DNA from: Maritimibacter alkaliphilus HTCC2654
Lineage (GTDB): Bacteria; Pseudomonadota; Alphaproteobacteria; Rhodobacterales; Rhodobacteraceae
DNA length: 63,968 bases
Reading direction: 5' to 3'
Assembly (NCBI RefSeq): GCF_000152805.1
Contig: NZ_CH902578.1
Span: forward strand, 3,252,877-3,316,844
A program made the position numbers and the translations under genes. The notes beneath the pieces are model-generated. The model saw only the letters and a list, made by a program, of their open reading frames with translations. It made no database searches and was not told the DNA's origin. Below are positions 8,592 to 16,896 of the stretch, piece by piece (the first letter of the stretch is position 1; each line of letters begins with the position of its first letter).

Positions 8592-10424
8592 GTGAAGATC
8601 GCGAACCTCATCGACCCGTTCCGCCCGGCGGACGGCCCGCCGCCCGGCACGTTCATCGCCTTCGTGCGCTGGACGCTGAAGGGCGCGTGGCCGGTCCTGT
8701 GGCTCGCGGCCTTCGTGTCGGTGCTCGCGGGCCTGTCGGAAACCGGCACCGCCTGGGTGCTTGGCAAGGTCATCGACGGCGTCGTGGAAAGCGGGCGGGA
8801 GAACTTTTTCTCGGCCCGCAACCTTGGCCTTTTCGCGCTTGCGCTGGGCTTTTTCATGGTGCTGCGGCCCGTGATCTTCGCCATTTCGAACCTCATGACG
8901 CAGGTGGTGGTCACGCCCGCCATCGCGCCGCTGGTCATCATGCGGCTTCATCGCTGGATGCTCGGTCAGTCGGTCGATTTCTTCGACAACGACTTCGCCG
9001 GGCGGCTGGCGCAGAAGCAGGCGCAGACCTCGAACGCGATGACGAACTTCGTGACCGAGGCGATCAACGTGGTCGCCTTCGCGCTCGCCTCGCTCGTCGG
9101 GGCCTTCGCGCTGATCGTGTCCATCGACTTTTGGCTCGCGCCGATCTTCATCCTGTGGTTCGTGGCCTATGCCGGGGTGATCCGCTATTTCATCCCGAAG
9201 GTGCGCAAGCGCGCCAAGGCGCGGGCCGGGGCGCGGGCTGTGGTGACTGGGCGCGTGGTCGACACGATCACCAATATCCGCACGGTGAAGCTTTTCGCCA
9301 ATGCCGGGCATGAGGACGGCTCCGCGCTCGACGCGGTCAAGACGTTCCGCGACACGGTCATTCACTTCGGACAGCTCTCGGCCACCTTCCGGCTGGTCCT
9401 GATGACACTCGCGGGCACCTTGCCGGTGATGCTCGTCGGGGGCACGCTCGTCGCGTGGCAAGGCGGCACGGCGACCGAGGGCGATATCGTCGCCGCCGGG
9501 ACGATTTCGGTCCGGCTGGCGCAGATGACCGGGTGGGTGAGCTTCGCGCTCATGGGTCTTTACCGCGACATCGGCGAGATCGAGGACGGGATGCGCACGC
9601 TCACGCCCGACAAGCAGCTGCGCAATGCGCCGGGGTCGACGGACCTTGCGATCAGCGAGGAGGAGATCCGGTTCGAAGGTGTGGATTTTGCCTATGGCCG
9701 GTTGAAGGGTGGCGTGCAGAACATCGACCTGACGATCAGGTCCGGCGAAAAGCTGGCGATCGTCGGCCCGTCGGGTGCGGGCAAGTCGACGATGGTGTCG
9801 CTCCTCCTCAGGCTCTACGACCCCGAGGCGGGGCGCATCACCATCGACGGTCAGGACATCCGCACGGTGACGCAGGACAGCCTGCGCCGCGCCATCGGGA
9901 TGGTCACGCAGGACACGGCGATGTTCAATCGCTCGGCTTGGGACAATATCCTTTACGGTCGTCCCGAAGCGGATGAAGAGGCGGTGATCCGCGCCGCCGA
10001 ACGGGCCGAGGCGCATGACTTCGTGACCGATCTCGAAGACGCGGACGGGCGCGAAGGGTATGACGCGCATCTGGGCGAGCGCGGGGTGAAGCTGTCGGGC
10101 GGCCAACGCCAGCGCATCGCCATCGCACGCGCGATCCTCAAGAACGCGCCCATCCTGGTGCTGGACGAGGCGACTTCGGCGCTCGACAGCGCGGTCGAGG
10201 CCGCCATTCAGGAAACGCTCTACGACGTCATGTCCGACAAGACGGTGATCGCGATTGCACACCGCCTTTCGACCATCGCCCATATGGACCGGATCGTCGT
10301 TCTGGACGAGGGCCACATCGTCGAACAGGGCAGCCATGCGGAGCTTCTCGCACAGGGCGGGATTTACGCCGATCTCTGGGCCCGCCAGTCCGGCGGGTTT
10401 CTGGGCGAGGCGGCAGCCGAATAG
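8592..10424 (+). CDS. ABC exporter, fused membrane and ATPase domains (second of a tandem pair)
   Basis: The 610-residue paralogue of the preceding exporter shares the layout and long identical stretches such as the region around RQSGGFLG near the C-terminus. Walker A is GPSGAGKST, signature LSGGQRQRIAIAR, Walker B LVLDEATSALD, H-loop AIAHRLST. It probably starts with GTG at 8592; the upstream ribosome site is weak (AGG about 9 bases before), which may mean coupling to the first gene. It ends with TAG at 10424, one base before the stop codon of the convergent MFS gene. The pair looks like a duplication, acting as two homodimers or one heterodimer. The substrate is unknown. Confidence 0.93.
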   Translation: MKIANLIDPFRPADGPPPGTFIAFVRWTLKGAWPVLWLAAFVSVLAGLSETGTAWVLGKVIDGVVESGRENFFSARNLGLFALALGFFMVLRPVIFAISNLMTQVVVTPAIAPLVIMRLHRWMLGQSVDFFDNDFAGRLAQKQAQTSNAMTNFVTEAINVVAFALASLVGAFALIVSIDFWLAPIFILWFVAYAGVIRYFIPKVRKRAKARAGARAVVTGRVVDTITNIRTVKLFANAGHEDGSALDAVKTFRDTVIHFGQLSATFRLVLMTLAGTLPVMLVGGTLVAWQGGTATEGDIVAAGTISVRLAQMTGWVSFALMGLYRDIGEIEDGMRTLTPDKQLRNAPGSTDLAISEEEIRFEGVDFAYGRLKGGVQNIDLTIRSGEKLAIVGPSGAGKSTMVSLLLRLYDPEAGRITIDGQDIRTVTQDSLRRAIGMVTQDTAMFNRSAWDNILYGRPEADEEAVIRAAERAEAHDFVTDLEDADGREGYDAHLGERGVKLSGGQRQRIAIARAILKNAPILVLDEATSALDSAVEAAIQETLYDVMSDKTVIAIAHRLSTIAHMDRIVVLDEGHIVEQGSHAELLAQGGIYADLWARQSGGFLGEAAAE

Positions 10425-10425
10425 G

Positions 10426-11643
10426 TCAGTCGCCGACCGGGCGCATCCAGATCGCGAGGGTCGCGACCGCGCACAGCGTCAGCAACGTGACCACGGCAAA
10501 GCCGATGGATTGCCATTCGGTGAAGGCGGACAGCAGAAAGGCGAGCGCCGCGGTCGAGCCGGTGTTGGCCAGCATCCAGATCGACATGACGCGGCCGCGC
10601 AATTCATCCTCGAGCCGCGCCTGCACGCCGATCTGCAACGACACGCCGACATAGGTCGACGCGAATCCGATCGCCGCGGCTGGCGGGAGCGCCCAGTTGA
10701 AGCTCGGCGCGAAGGCGGTGCCGAGGATACCCGCGAAGCCGACCCAGATCAGCGCGAACCGCAAGAGGCGGTGCCGCACCAGCCGGTTTCCCGCGACGAC
10801 CTGAAAGACCGCCGCGATCAATGCGCCGCCACCGACGCACGAGGTCAGCAGCCCCAGCCCGGCGGCGCCGCGTTCGAAGACGCCATCCGCCAGAACCGCC
10901 ATGATCTCGGGAAAGCCGCGCAGAATGCCGAGCGCGGCGACGGCGAGCAGGATCGACCGCCGGATCGGCCAGCGTTGCCAGACGACGCGGAACCCTTCGC
11001 TCAGATCGTCGATCATCCGGCCATGCCCGGAATGGTCGCCTTCGCGTGGGATCAGCGTCGGCGCGATCACCACGTTCGGGATCGTCATGACCAGCGCGAG
11101 GCACGCGGCCGGCAACGTGCCGAATTCGGCGATCAGCATCCCGCCGAGCGCCGGGGCGAGCAGCCGCCCGATGTTGAAGTTCAGCGCCGAGAGCGCGACC
11201 ACCGACCCGATCGCGGGCCGCTCCACAAGGCGTGGTCCCAGCGACTGGCGCACCGGGTGGTAGCACGACATGACGGTGCCGAAGGTCAGCGAGACGAAGA
11301 AGAGCGCCGGGGCGGTCAGGACGTCGAGCAGCATCAGGGTTATCAGAAGCGCGGGCGCCCCCATCATCGCGAAGGCCACGCGCCGGAAGGCGAGCCGCGT
11401 GGACATGCGGTCGATGACCGCGCCGAAGAACGGGCCGAAGATCGCGACGGGGAGGAGCGTGGTCGCCGCGATCACGCCCACGAAGGTCGCGGAATGGGTC
11501 AGATCCCACGCAAGCCATGACATCAGGATGCGACTGACCCAACCACCGTTCGTGCCCGACACCGCGCCCACGTAGAACCGCCGGAACTGCGGATAGGACA
11601 GGGCGCGTTCGCTTGCCTCCGGGATGTCGGGAATGTCGGTCAT
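10426..11643 (-). CDS. MFS transporter, EntS/MFS_3 type
   Basis: The 405-residue protein has about 12 membrane segments and the fold of the MFS_3 group (enterobactin-exporter-like): the first cytoplasmic loop reads GAVIDRMSTRLAFRR and the second half repeats the pattern with LEDELRGRVMS. These proteins are proton-driven efflux pumps of the inner membrane. The ATG at 11643 gives the normal N-terminus; a longer frame to 11778 reads as unrelated low-quality sequence. The stop codon lies one base from that of the convergent ABC gene, so neither has room for its own terminator. The substrate is unknown and no siderophore genes are nearby. Confidence 0.88.
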   Translation of the reverse strand: MTDIPDIPEASERALSYPQFRRFYVGAVSGTNGGWVSRILMSWLAWDLTHSATFVGVIAATTLLPVAIFGPFFGAVIDRMSTRLAFRRVAFAMMGAPALLITLMLLDVLTAPALFFVSLTFGTVMSCYHPVRQSLGPRLVERPAIGSVVALSALNFNIGRLLAPALGGMLIAEFGTLPAACLALVMTIPNVVIAPTLIPREGDHSGHGRMIDDLSEGFRVVWQRWPIRRSILLAVAALGILRGFPEIMAVLADGVFERGAAGLGLLTSCVGGGALIAAVFQVVAGNRLVRHRLLRFALIWVGFAGILGTAFAPSFNWALPPAAAIGFASTYVGVSLQIGVQARLEDELRGRVMSIWMLANTGSTAALAFLLSAFTEWQSIGFAVVTLLTLCAVATLAIWMRPVGD

Positions 11644-11885
11644 GGGGCGGTTAGACGCCAAACCTGTGCCTTGTGCAAGCATTTGCGCCTGACAGCCATG
11701 TGGGGGTCGGCAGGCAGGTTTCCGCGCGCGGTGGCTGGTGGTTTCCCGTGGAATCCGGGCGGTTCCGACGGCCCACAAGCAAACCTCCGCCGAATGTCTT
11801 GGATGCGTTGGAACGTATCGCGGGTCCGGGCCGTTGTCGCACCACGCTCAAGGGCGATGACGCCCGAAAAGAGAAGGAGAATGAG

Positions 11886-12533
11886 ATGTTTAAGAAAACT
11901 CTGCTGCTTGGGTCCGCTGCGGCCCTGACCCTTGGTGCCGGCGCGGCCTATGCCGCCGAAGGGACCGCCTCGGCTGCGACCGACCTGAACATGCGCGTCG
12001 GCCCCGGCCCGAACTATTCCATCGTCGACGTGATCCCCGCCGAAGGCATGGTCGACCTGAACGGCTGCGTGCCCGGCGGTGGCTGGTGCGAAGTGACGTT
12101 CGAAGGCACCACCGGCTGGGCCTATTCGCCCTACCTGACGGTCGAAGAGACCCCGGTCGCCGAAATGCAGAACGTCACCGTCATCGAGTATGAAGAAGAC
12201 AACAACGCGGGCGAAGCGGCCTTCGTGACCGGCGCGGCGGGTGCTGCGGTCGGCGCGACGCTGGGCGGCCCGGTCGGCGCCGTCATCGGCGGCATCGTCG
12301 GTTCCGCGACCGGCGGCACGGCGGCCTCGCTCGAGCAAGAAGTCGTGACCTACGTGCAGGCGAACCCGGTCCAGCCGGTGATCCTCGAAGGCGAGCCGGT
12401 GGTCGGCGTGACCGTTCCGCAGGAAGTGCAGACCTACGAGGTTCCGGAGTACCAGTATTCCTACCTCAACGTGAACGGCGACACCGTGATCGTCGACAAC
12501 GAGAGCCGTCAGATCGTGCGCGTCGTGCGCTAA
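11886..12533 (+). CDS. Envelope protein with SH3b, glycine-zipper and DUF1236 regions
   Basis: The 215-residue secreted protein has a signal peptide (residues 1-22, ending AYAA). A bacterial SH3 domain follows at about 27-85, with DLNMRVGPGPNYS and GWAYSPYLTVEE. A glycine-zipper segment at about 115-145 (GAAGAAVGATLGGPVGAVIGG) could insert in a membrane. A C-terminal DUF1236-type strand region ends NGDTVIVDNESRQIVRVVR. The SH3b fold commonly binds peptidoglycan, so a cell-wall role is likely but unproven. An AGAAGGAGA ribosome site sets the start. A strong hairpin follows at 12561-12596. It is divergent from the MFS gene across about 240 bases that probably carry both promoters. Confidence 0.85.
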   Translation: MFKKTLLLGSAAALTLGAGAAYAAEGTASAATDLNMRVGPGPNYSIVDVIPAEGMVDLNGCVPGGGWCEVTFEGTTGWAYSPYLTVEETPVAEMQNVTVIEYEEDNNAGEAAFVTGAAGAAVGATLGGPVGAVIGGIVGSATGGTAASLEQEVVTYVQANPVQPVILEGEPVVGVTVPQEVQTYEVPEYQYSYLNVNGDTVIVDNESRQIVRVVR

Positions 12534-12560
12534 CGACCTGAACAGGTTCGGACGACCTTG

Positions 12561-12596
12561 TGAGCGGCTCCCGCCAGAACGGCGGTGAGCCGCTCA
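12561..12596 (+). terminator. Stem-loop after the SH3b gene, terminator-like
   Basis: TGAGCGGCTC (12561-12570) pairs perfectly with GAGCCGCTCA (12587-12596), and an inner CCGCC/GGCGG stem extends it. No T-run follows, so it may act as a bidirectional barrier or mRNA 3' end stabiliser rather than a classical intrinsic terminator. Confidence 0.5.
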
Positions 12597-12680
12597 TCAT
12601 GTCCATATGATGTGTCCGTTCATTGATTGGGAACAATATAGGCTTAGTTGCGTTGTCGGGGTAACCGAAAGGACAGTGAC

Positions 12681-13433
12681 ATGACCGCCAGTATCCATTA
12701 CCTCCGCCCGTATCACGAGGCCCGTCTGGACGATATTCCGCTGCTCTGGACCCTGCCCGAAGGTGACCCCACCGGCATCGTGATCCACATCCCCGACTTC
12801 GGACAGCGCAAGGAAGAGACCACAGGTCTGCTCGAGCTTTTCAATCGGCAGGGTCTGATCGCGGTCACGCTGGACCTGCAACGTCATGGCGCACGCCGGG
12901 ACGGCCATTCGCTCGAAGCCGAGGTGGCGAACGATTACACCCGTGTGCTCTGGACGCTTCTCGGCGAGACCATCCTCGACATCCCGACCGTCGCGACATG
13001 GGCGCGCCGCCGTTTCGGCGATCTGCCGCTATCCCTCTCGGGCTTCGGCCTTGGAGGCGATGTGGCGCTGGGTGCGGCGCGCATGGTCAGCCGGGTCAAG
13101 GACGTGACTGTTGTCGGCGCCTCGCCCGACTGGACCTGTCCGCTCGACGGGTTCGACAAGATGACGGGCGCTGCCGACACCCGTGCTGGCGTGTTCCGTC
13201 AAATGCTGGAACCGATGACCCACGCGGCCGATTACGTCGGCCAGCGCATCCACTTCCTGCGCCTGCGCGGTTCGGACCGCTCCGCTGCCATCGACCAGTT
13301 CAAGTCGCAGATCCTCGATCTGTCGACCGGAGAGGGCGGCGAAATCGTCACCACAACGCTCGCCGCCCGCGACGGTGTCGATTTCGCCGACCCGACCGTC
13401 TGGTGGCCCCACATGGGGGCCGTCGCCGCCTGA
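12681..13433 (+). CDS. Alpha/beta hydrolase fold protein
   Basis: The 250-residue cytoplasmic protein has a lipase/esterase-like layout: an early HIPDFGQRKEE strand-turn, a GFGLGGD turn where the nucleophile elbow would be, and a C-terminal region without a convincing catalytic His. The elbow reads GFGLGG and lacks the usual Ser (GxSxG). The protein may therefore be a catalytically dead or divergent member. The ATG at 12681 is preceded by AAAGGA. It stands alone between a hairpin and a small DUF2945 gene. The function is not known. Confidence 0.6.
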   Translation: MTASIHYLRPYHEARLDDIPLLWTLPEGDPTGIVIHIPDFGQRKEETTGLLELFNRQGLIAVTLDLQRHGARRDGHSLEAEVANDYTRVLWTLLGETILDIPTVATWARRRFGDLPLSLSGFGLGGDVALGAARMVSRVKDVTVVGASPDWTCPLDGFDKMTGAADTRAGVFRQMLEPMTHAADYVGQRIHFLRLRGSDRSAAIDQFKSQILDLSTGEGGEIVTTTLAARDGVDFADPTVWWPHMGAVAA

Positions 13434-13490
13434 CATCGGAACCCGGCCTTCCGCTGCCGCGTTTATACGGCACCCGGAAGGAGGCTTGAG

Positions 13491-13703
13491 ATGAGCATTA
13501 CGGTCGGCGACACGGTGAAATGGCCCTGGGGCAACGGGACCGCCAAGGGCACGGTGCGCAAACGCTATACCCAGAAGGTCACCCGCAAGATCAAGGGGTC
13601 CAAGATCACGCGGGACGGGTCCGACGACAACCCGGCGCTGGTCATCAAGCAGGACGACGGAGACGAAGTTCTCAAGCTCGCTTCCGAAGTGAAGTCGGCG
13701 TGA
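13491..13703 (+). CDS. DUF2945 small protein (Tudor-like fold family)
   Basis: The 70-residue protein matches the DUF2945 family, which folds like a small beta-barrel. Typical features are the opening VGDTVKWPWGNGTAKGTV, the basic KVTRKIKGSKITR stretch, and the ending NPALVIKQDDGDEVLKLASEV. It ends one base before the ATG of the topoisomerase IB gene and is surely cotranscribed with it. A nucleic-acid-linked or stress role is plausible from that pairing but unproven. GGAGG lies upstream of the start. Confidence 0.85.
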   Translation: MSITVGDTVKWPWGNGTAKGTVRKRYTQKVTRKIKGSKITRDGSDDNPALVIKQDDGDEVLKLASEVKSA

Positions 13704-13704
13704 C

Positions 13705-14676
13705 ATGGTTCCCGCGGGCCTGATCTACTACCCTGACAATCGCCCGGGCATCACCCGGATGCGGCACGGGCGGGGCTTCACCTACAAAGGAGCGGATGGC
13801 ACGACCATCGCCCGCGGGCCCGAACGCGCCCGGCTGGAGGCGATGGCGATCCCGCCGGCCTATGAGCGCGTCTGGATGACCCCGAAGGATAATGGACATC
13901 TTCTCGCCACCGGATATGACGCCCGTGCGCGAAAGCAGTATCGGTATCACCCGGACTGGTCCGAGGCACGGTCGCAGACCAAGTACAGCGAACTCGCGGG
14001 GTTCGGGCGGCTTCTGCCGACGATCCGGCGCCGGGTGGCGCGCGACCTGAACGAAGAGCCGGGGGAGCGGGAATTCGCGCTGGCGGCCACGCTGGCGCTG
14101 ATCGACAAGCTGGCGCTGCGGGTCGGCAACCCGACCTATGCCGAAGAGAATGGCTCTTACGGCGCGGTGACCCTGACCCGGCGCCACCTGCGGCTGAAGG
14201 ACGGCGAGATGCAGATCGCCTTCACCGCCAAGGGTGGCAAGCGGGCCAGACGCCGGGTCACCGACAAGCGGTTGATGAAGGCGCTGGCGCAGGCCCGTGA
14301 TCTTCCCGGCGCGGAACTGATTACTTGGGTCGATGACGACGGCACCCCGCATGGGGTCACGTCGCAGGGGCTGAACGCCTATCTCGCCGAAGCTGCCGGA
14401 AGGGACGGTGTCACCGCCAAGGTCTTTCGCACCTGGACCGGCACCCTTGCCGCGTTCCGCACCGTGCTCGACGGTGAGGGGCATACGATCAAAGCCTTGT
14501 GCGATGCTGCGGCGGACAGGCTGCAGAATACACCCGCGATCGCGCGCAAGAGCTATATCCACCCGGCGGTCATCGGGCTTGCGGGGGTGGAACGACCCAA
14601 GCTGCCGAAACCCGACCGCCTGCCGGGACTGGCGGCGGGAGAGGGGGCGTTGCTCGCGTTTCTGGATCGCCAGTGA
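13705..14676 (+). CDS. DNA topoisomerase IB
   Basis: The 323-residue protein is a poxvirus-type bacterial topoisomerase IB. It has an N-terminal beta domain, the catalytic Arg in the region TLALIDKLALRVGNPTYAEENGSYG, the Lys-containing hairpin LKDGEMQIAFTAKGGK, and the active-site Tyr in KSYIHP near the C-terminus. It relaxes supercoils through a 3'-phosphotyrosine link without ATP. All key residues appear present. It lies one base after DUF2945, suggesting coupled translation. It is probably accessory and stress-related, since the cell's essential topoisomerases are elsewhere. Confidence 0.93.
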   Translation: MVPAGLIYYPDNRPGITRMRHGRGFTYKGADGTTIARGPERARLEAMAIPPAYERVWMTPKDNGHLLATGYDARARKQYRYHPDWSEARSQTKYSELAGFGRLLPTIRRRVARDLNEEPGEREFALAATLALIDKLALRVGNPTYAEENGSYGAVTLTRRHLRLKDGEMQIAFTAKGGKRARRRVTDKRLMKALAQARDLPGAELITWVDDDGTPHGVTSQGLNAYLAEAAGRDGVTAKVFRTWTGTLAAFRTVLDGEGHTIKALCDAAADRLQNTPAIARKSYIHPAVIGLAGVERPKLPKPDRLPGLAAGEGALLAFLDRQ

Positions 14677-14750
14677 TAGGGCCTGCCCGGTTGGCGGGTC
14701 GGCCAGCGTGGATATGGCGACAAACCCCTGTTTTTCGGGAGGCGACTCAC

Positions 14751-14779
14751 TTGACGCACCCGGAAAAACCGCCTAAAGC
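14751..14779 (+). promoter_or_regulatory. Likely sigma-70 promoter of rpmB
   Basis: TTGACG (14751-14756), a 17-base spacer, then TAAAGC (14774-14779) lie about 110 bases before the rpmB start. The -35 matches the TTGAC type common in Rhodobacteraceae housekeeping promoters. No mapping data are available. Confidence 0.5.
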
Positions 14780-14890
14780 CCGCGGACGGAATTCAGGGCG
14801 CTGCGCGTGCGGCGCCCGTTTGTATTGACTGGCAAGTCTGGAAAACGGCGAAAACGCCCCGGAAACTGCCCGATAGATGAGGATGAACCC

Positions 14891-15178
14891 ATGTCGCGCG
14901 TCTGCGAACTGACTGGCAAAGGCCCCGCAACGGGCAACAATGTCAGCCACGCCAACAACAAGACCAAGCGTCGGTTTCTGCCGAACCTGAACGACGTGTC
15001 GCTGGTCTCCGAGACCCTCGGTCGCCCGATCAAGTTCCGCATCTCGGCCTCGGCCCTGCGGACCGTCGACCACCGCGGTGGTCTGGACAAGTTCCTTGCC
15101 AAAGCCAAGGACGCAGAACTGTCGGCCAAGGCGCTGAAGGTCAAGAAAGAGATCGCGAAGGCTCAGGCCAGCGCCTGA
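14891..15178 (+). CDS. rpmB: 50S ribosomal protein L28
   Basis: The 95-residue protein has the L28 signature: [12 protein letters not shown] at the N-terminus, [18 protein letters not shown], and a C-terminal helix rich in Lys. It is a component of the large ribosomal subunit. The start at 14891 has GAGGATG upstream; the extra in-frame sequence from 14807 is not L28. It is monocistronic, with a clear promoter and an intrinsic terminator at 15201-15236, and no rpmG next to it. The L28 of some bacteria binds zinc through CxxC pairs; this one lacks them. Confidence 0.97.
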   Translation: MSRVCELTGKGPATGNNVSHANNKTKRRFLPNLNDVSLVSETLGRPIKFRISASALRTVDHRGGLDKFLAKAKDAELSAKALKVKKEIAKAQASA

Positions 15179-15200
15179 TCGCTTCCTGACGGATTTTGGA

Positions 15201-15236
15201 AACGGCCCTGCCAGAGCGGCGGGGCCGTTTTTCTTT
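15201..15236 (+). terminator. Intrinsic terminator of rpmB
   Basis: AACGGCCC (15201-15208) pairs with GGGCCGTT (15222-15229), and the stem runs straight into TTTTT (15228-15232). This is a textbook Rho-independent terminator just downstream of rpmB. Confidence 0.8.
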
Positions 15237-15255
15237 GCGGGTGCTGCCGAAAGGT

Positions 15256-15390
15256 GCGCGCCAAGGCGCGCGCAGGTTTTGCGCCGCCTCGCGTTCCGCG
15301 AGTCGTCGCGATGGGGGAGGCCAGCCTCCCCTGAGTGCGTTTTCGAGAAAACGCACTCCACCCCTCCGAGGTTTTCGGAAACGAAGAAGA
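15256..15390. repeat. Dispersed hairpin-array repeat, copy 3
   Basis: Four perfect hairpins lie in a row: GCGCGCC/GGCGCGC (15256-15271), CTCGCG/CGCGAG (15288-15302), GGGGAGGC/GCCTCCCC around CA (15314-15331), and a 12-bp stem starting GAGTGCG around GA (15333-15358). The core CCTCCGAGGTTTTCGG ending GAAGAAG (15362-15390) follows. The element sits between the 3' ends of rpmB and the convergent methyltransferase gene. The third hairpin and core match copy 2 at 6380-6508. Confidence 0.75.
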
Positions 15391-16404
15391 TCAGGGGCGG
15401 GTGCCCTGAGCGAGTTTCGTCATGCCCGGAATGAGGGGGCCGACGGCGACATCCGTGAACCCTGCGGTTTCGATCGCTTTCGCGAGCCAGTCGTCGTCGA
15501 GCGAGCGGGCCTCGGGCGTGAAGGCCGTGTGCTGGAGTTGCCAGAGCGCGGTGTTTTTCGGCCCCGACAGGTCGGCGTCGACCACGAAGTCATGGATCAG
15601 CAGGCGCCCGCCCGGCGCGAGGTGGGCGAAGGCCTTTGCGATCAGGCCTTCGTGCGCGTGATCGGGCACGCCCGAAAACAGGTAGGACATGAGGATCGCG
15701 TCCTGCCCATCGGGCCAGTCGCCCTCAAGCGCGTTGACGTGGCGGTAGGTCACGCGGTCCGACAGCCCCGCGTCGGCCACATAGGTTTCGCCCAGAGCGG
15801 CGACGTTGGGGAAGTCGATGACCGTCGCCGTGAGGTCGGGGTTCGCCTTGCACAGCGTGATCGCGAAGGCGCCCGTGCCGCCGCCGACGTCGAGCAGGGT
15901 GCGGACCCCGGACAGATCGACGCGCTTGGCGAGGCCGCGCGCCGGGCCCAGGGATCCGGCGTGCTGGCTTTCGGAATAGAGCCGCGCCTCTTCGGGGTCG
16001 GAGAACCACTTGTCGTAGCTGTCGGTCGCATCCTCGGCCATGTCGCCGGACAGGGCATCGTCGATCTGGTCCATCAGCGGATACATCTGCTGGCCCACCT
16101 GCCGTTCGAGGTAGTCGGAGAAGTCGTATTTCGCCCCTTTCACCAGAAACGCGGCGGCGGCGGGGGAATTGGCGAAGGTGCCGTCATCGTCGACCGTCGT
16201 CAGGTCGAGGCTGGTGAGCGCGGTCATGAGCGTGCGGCACCGCTCGGTCGGCAATCCGACCCGTTGGGCCAGCGTGCCCGCGTCCAACGGACCCGCCGCG
16301 AGCGTCGTGAAGATGTCGAACTTGATCGCGGCGAACAGGGCCTTGGACCCCATGTAGGCGAACGCGATATCTGAAATGTCTTCGGCTTCGGTCAGGCCGG
16401 CCAT
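15391..16404 (-). CDS. SAM-dependent methyltransferase, PF00891 type with dimerisation domain
   Basis: The 337-residue protein has an N-terminal winged-helix dimerisation region (about 1-90) and a Rossmann SAM domain with LLDVGGGTGAF near residue 170 and VIDFPNV. The C-terminal LLIHDFVVDAD and ALWQLQHTAF close the fold. The usual catalytic His of O-methyltransferases (in an HxWxD motif) is missing: the matching stretch reads SYLFSGVPDHA. That argues against a plain acetylserotonin- or CrtF-like O-methyltransferase. In Rhodobacterales this family includes DsyB, the methyltransferase of DMSP synthesis; whether this is DsyB cannot be decided by eye. GAGGGGAGA precedes the ATG at 16404. Confidence 0.8.
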   Translation of the reverse strand: MAGLTEAEDISDIAFAYMGSKALFAAIKFDIFTTLAAGPLDAGTLAQRVGLPTERCRTLMTALTSLDLTTVDDDGTFANSPAAAAFLVKGAKYDFSDYLERQVGQQMYPLMDQIDDALSGDMAEDATDSYDKWFSDPEEARLYSESQHAGSLGPARGLAKRVDLSGVRTLLDVGGGTGAFAITLCKANPDLTATVIDFPNVAALGETYVADAGLSDRVTYRHVNALEGDWPDGQDAILMSYLFSGVPDHAHEGLIAKAFAHLAPGGRLLIHDFVVDADLSGPKNTALWQLQHTAFTPEARSLDDDWLAKAIETAGFTDVAVGPLIPGMTKLAQGTRP

Positions 16405-16523
16405 CTGTCTCCCCTCATGTTGGTGTAGGGGCAGCCTAGGCCGGTTCCGGCCCAAGACCAACCCGATACCTGCGACGTCATGGGACTTGCCGCCCGCTTT
16501 CGCCCGCGCTACCCCGACAGGCG

Positions 16524-16862
16524 ATGAAACGGCTCGTTGCCATAGTTCTAAGCACGCTCATTGCGTTTTCCAGCGTGGTTCTCGCCGGGGCCAAGGGCGT
16601 GCCGGCGGTGCACGGCACGGACATCGTCATCTGTTCCGGCGTGAACGTGACCACGATCACCCTCGGGCCGGACGGCGAGCCGGTCGAAAAGGTCGAGGTC
16701 TGCCCGGAAGGTCATACGATCTTCGGGGCCGTCTTCGCCGTGCCGGACATGCCCACGCCGATGGCACGGCTGGTCGCGACGGTCGCGCCGGTCGAGCCGG
16801 AAGGTCGCCTGTCGCGTGATGAACTCAGCCCCTCGGCACGGGAGCCTCCTGCTGCGGTCTGA
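16524..16862 (+). CDS. Small secreted protein next to the copper chaperone
   Basis: The 112-residue protein has a signal peptide (MKRLVAIVLSTLIAFSSVVLAGA). The mature part carries two cysteines, one in VICSG and one in VCPEGHT, and a Pro-rich C-terminus ending SAREPPAAV. I do not recognise a family with confidence. It lies 34 bases before a PCu(A)C copper chaperone gene on the same strand, so a periplasmic copper-handling partner is a reasonable guess. The Cys and His residues could bind metal or form a disulfide. It is divergent from the methyltransferase. Confidence 0.65.
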   Translation: MKRLVAIVLSTLIAFSSVVLAGAKGVPAVHGTDIVICSGVNVTTITLGPDGEPVEKVEVCPEGHTIFGAVFAVPDMPTPMARLVATVAPVEPEGRLSRDELSPSAREPPAAV

Positions 16863-16896
16863 ACCCAAACCTCAGACACCCTTTCAGGAGACAGCA

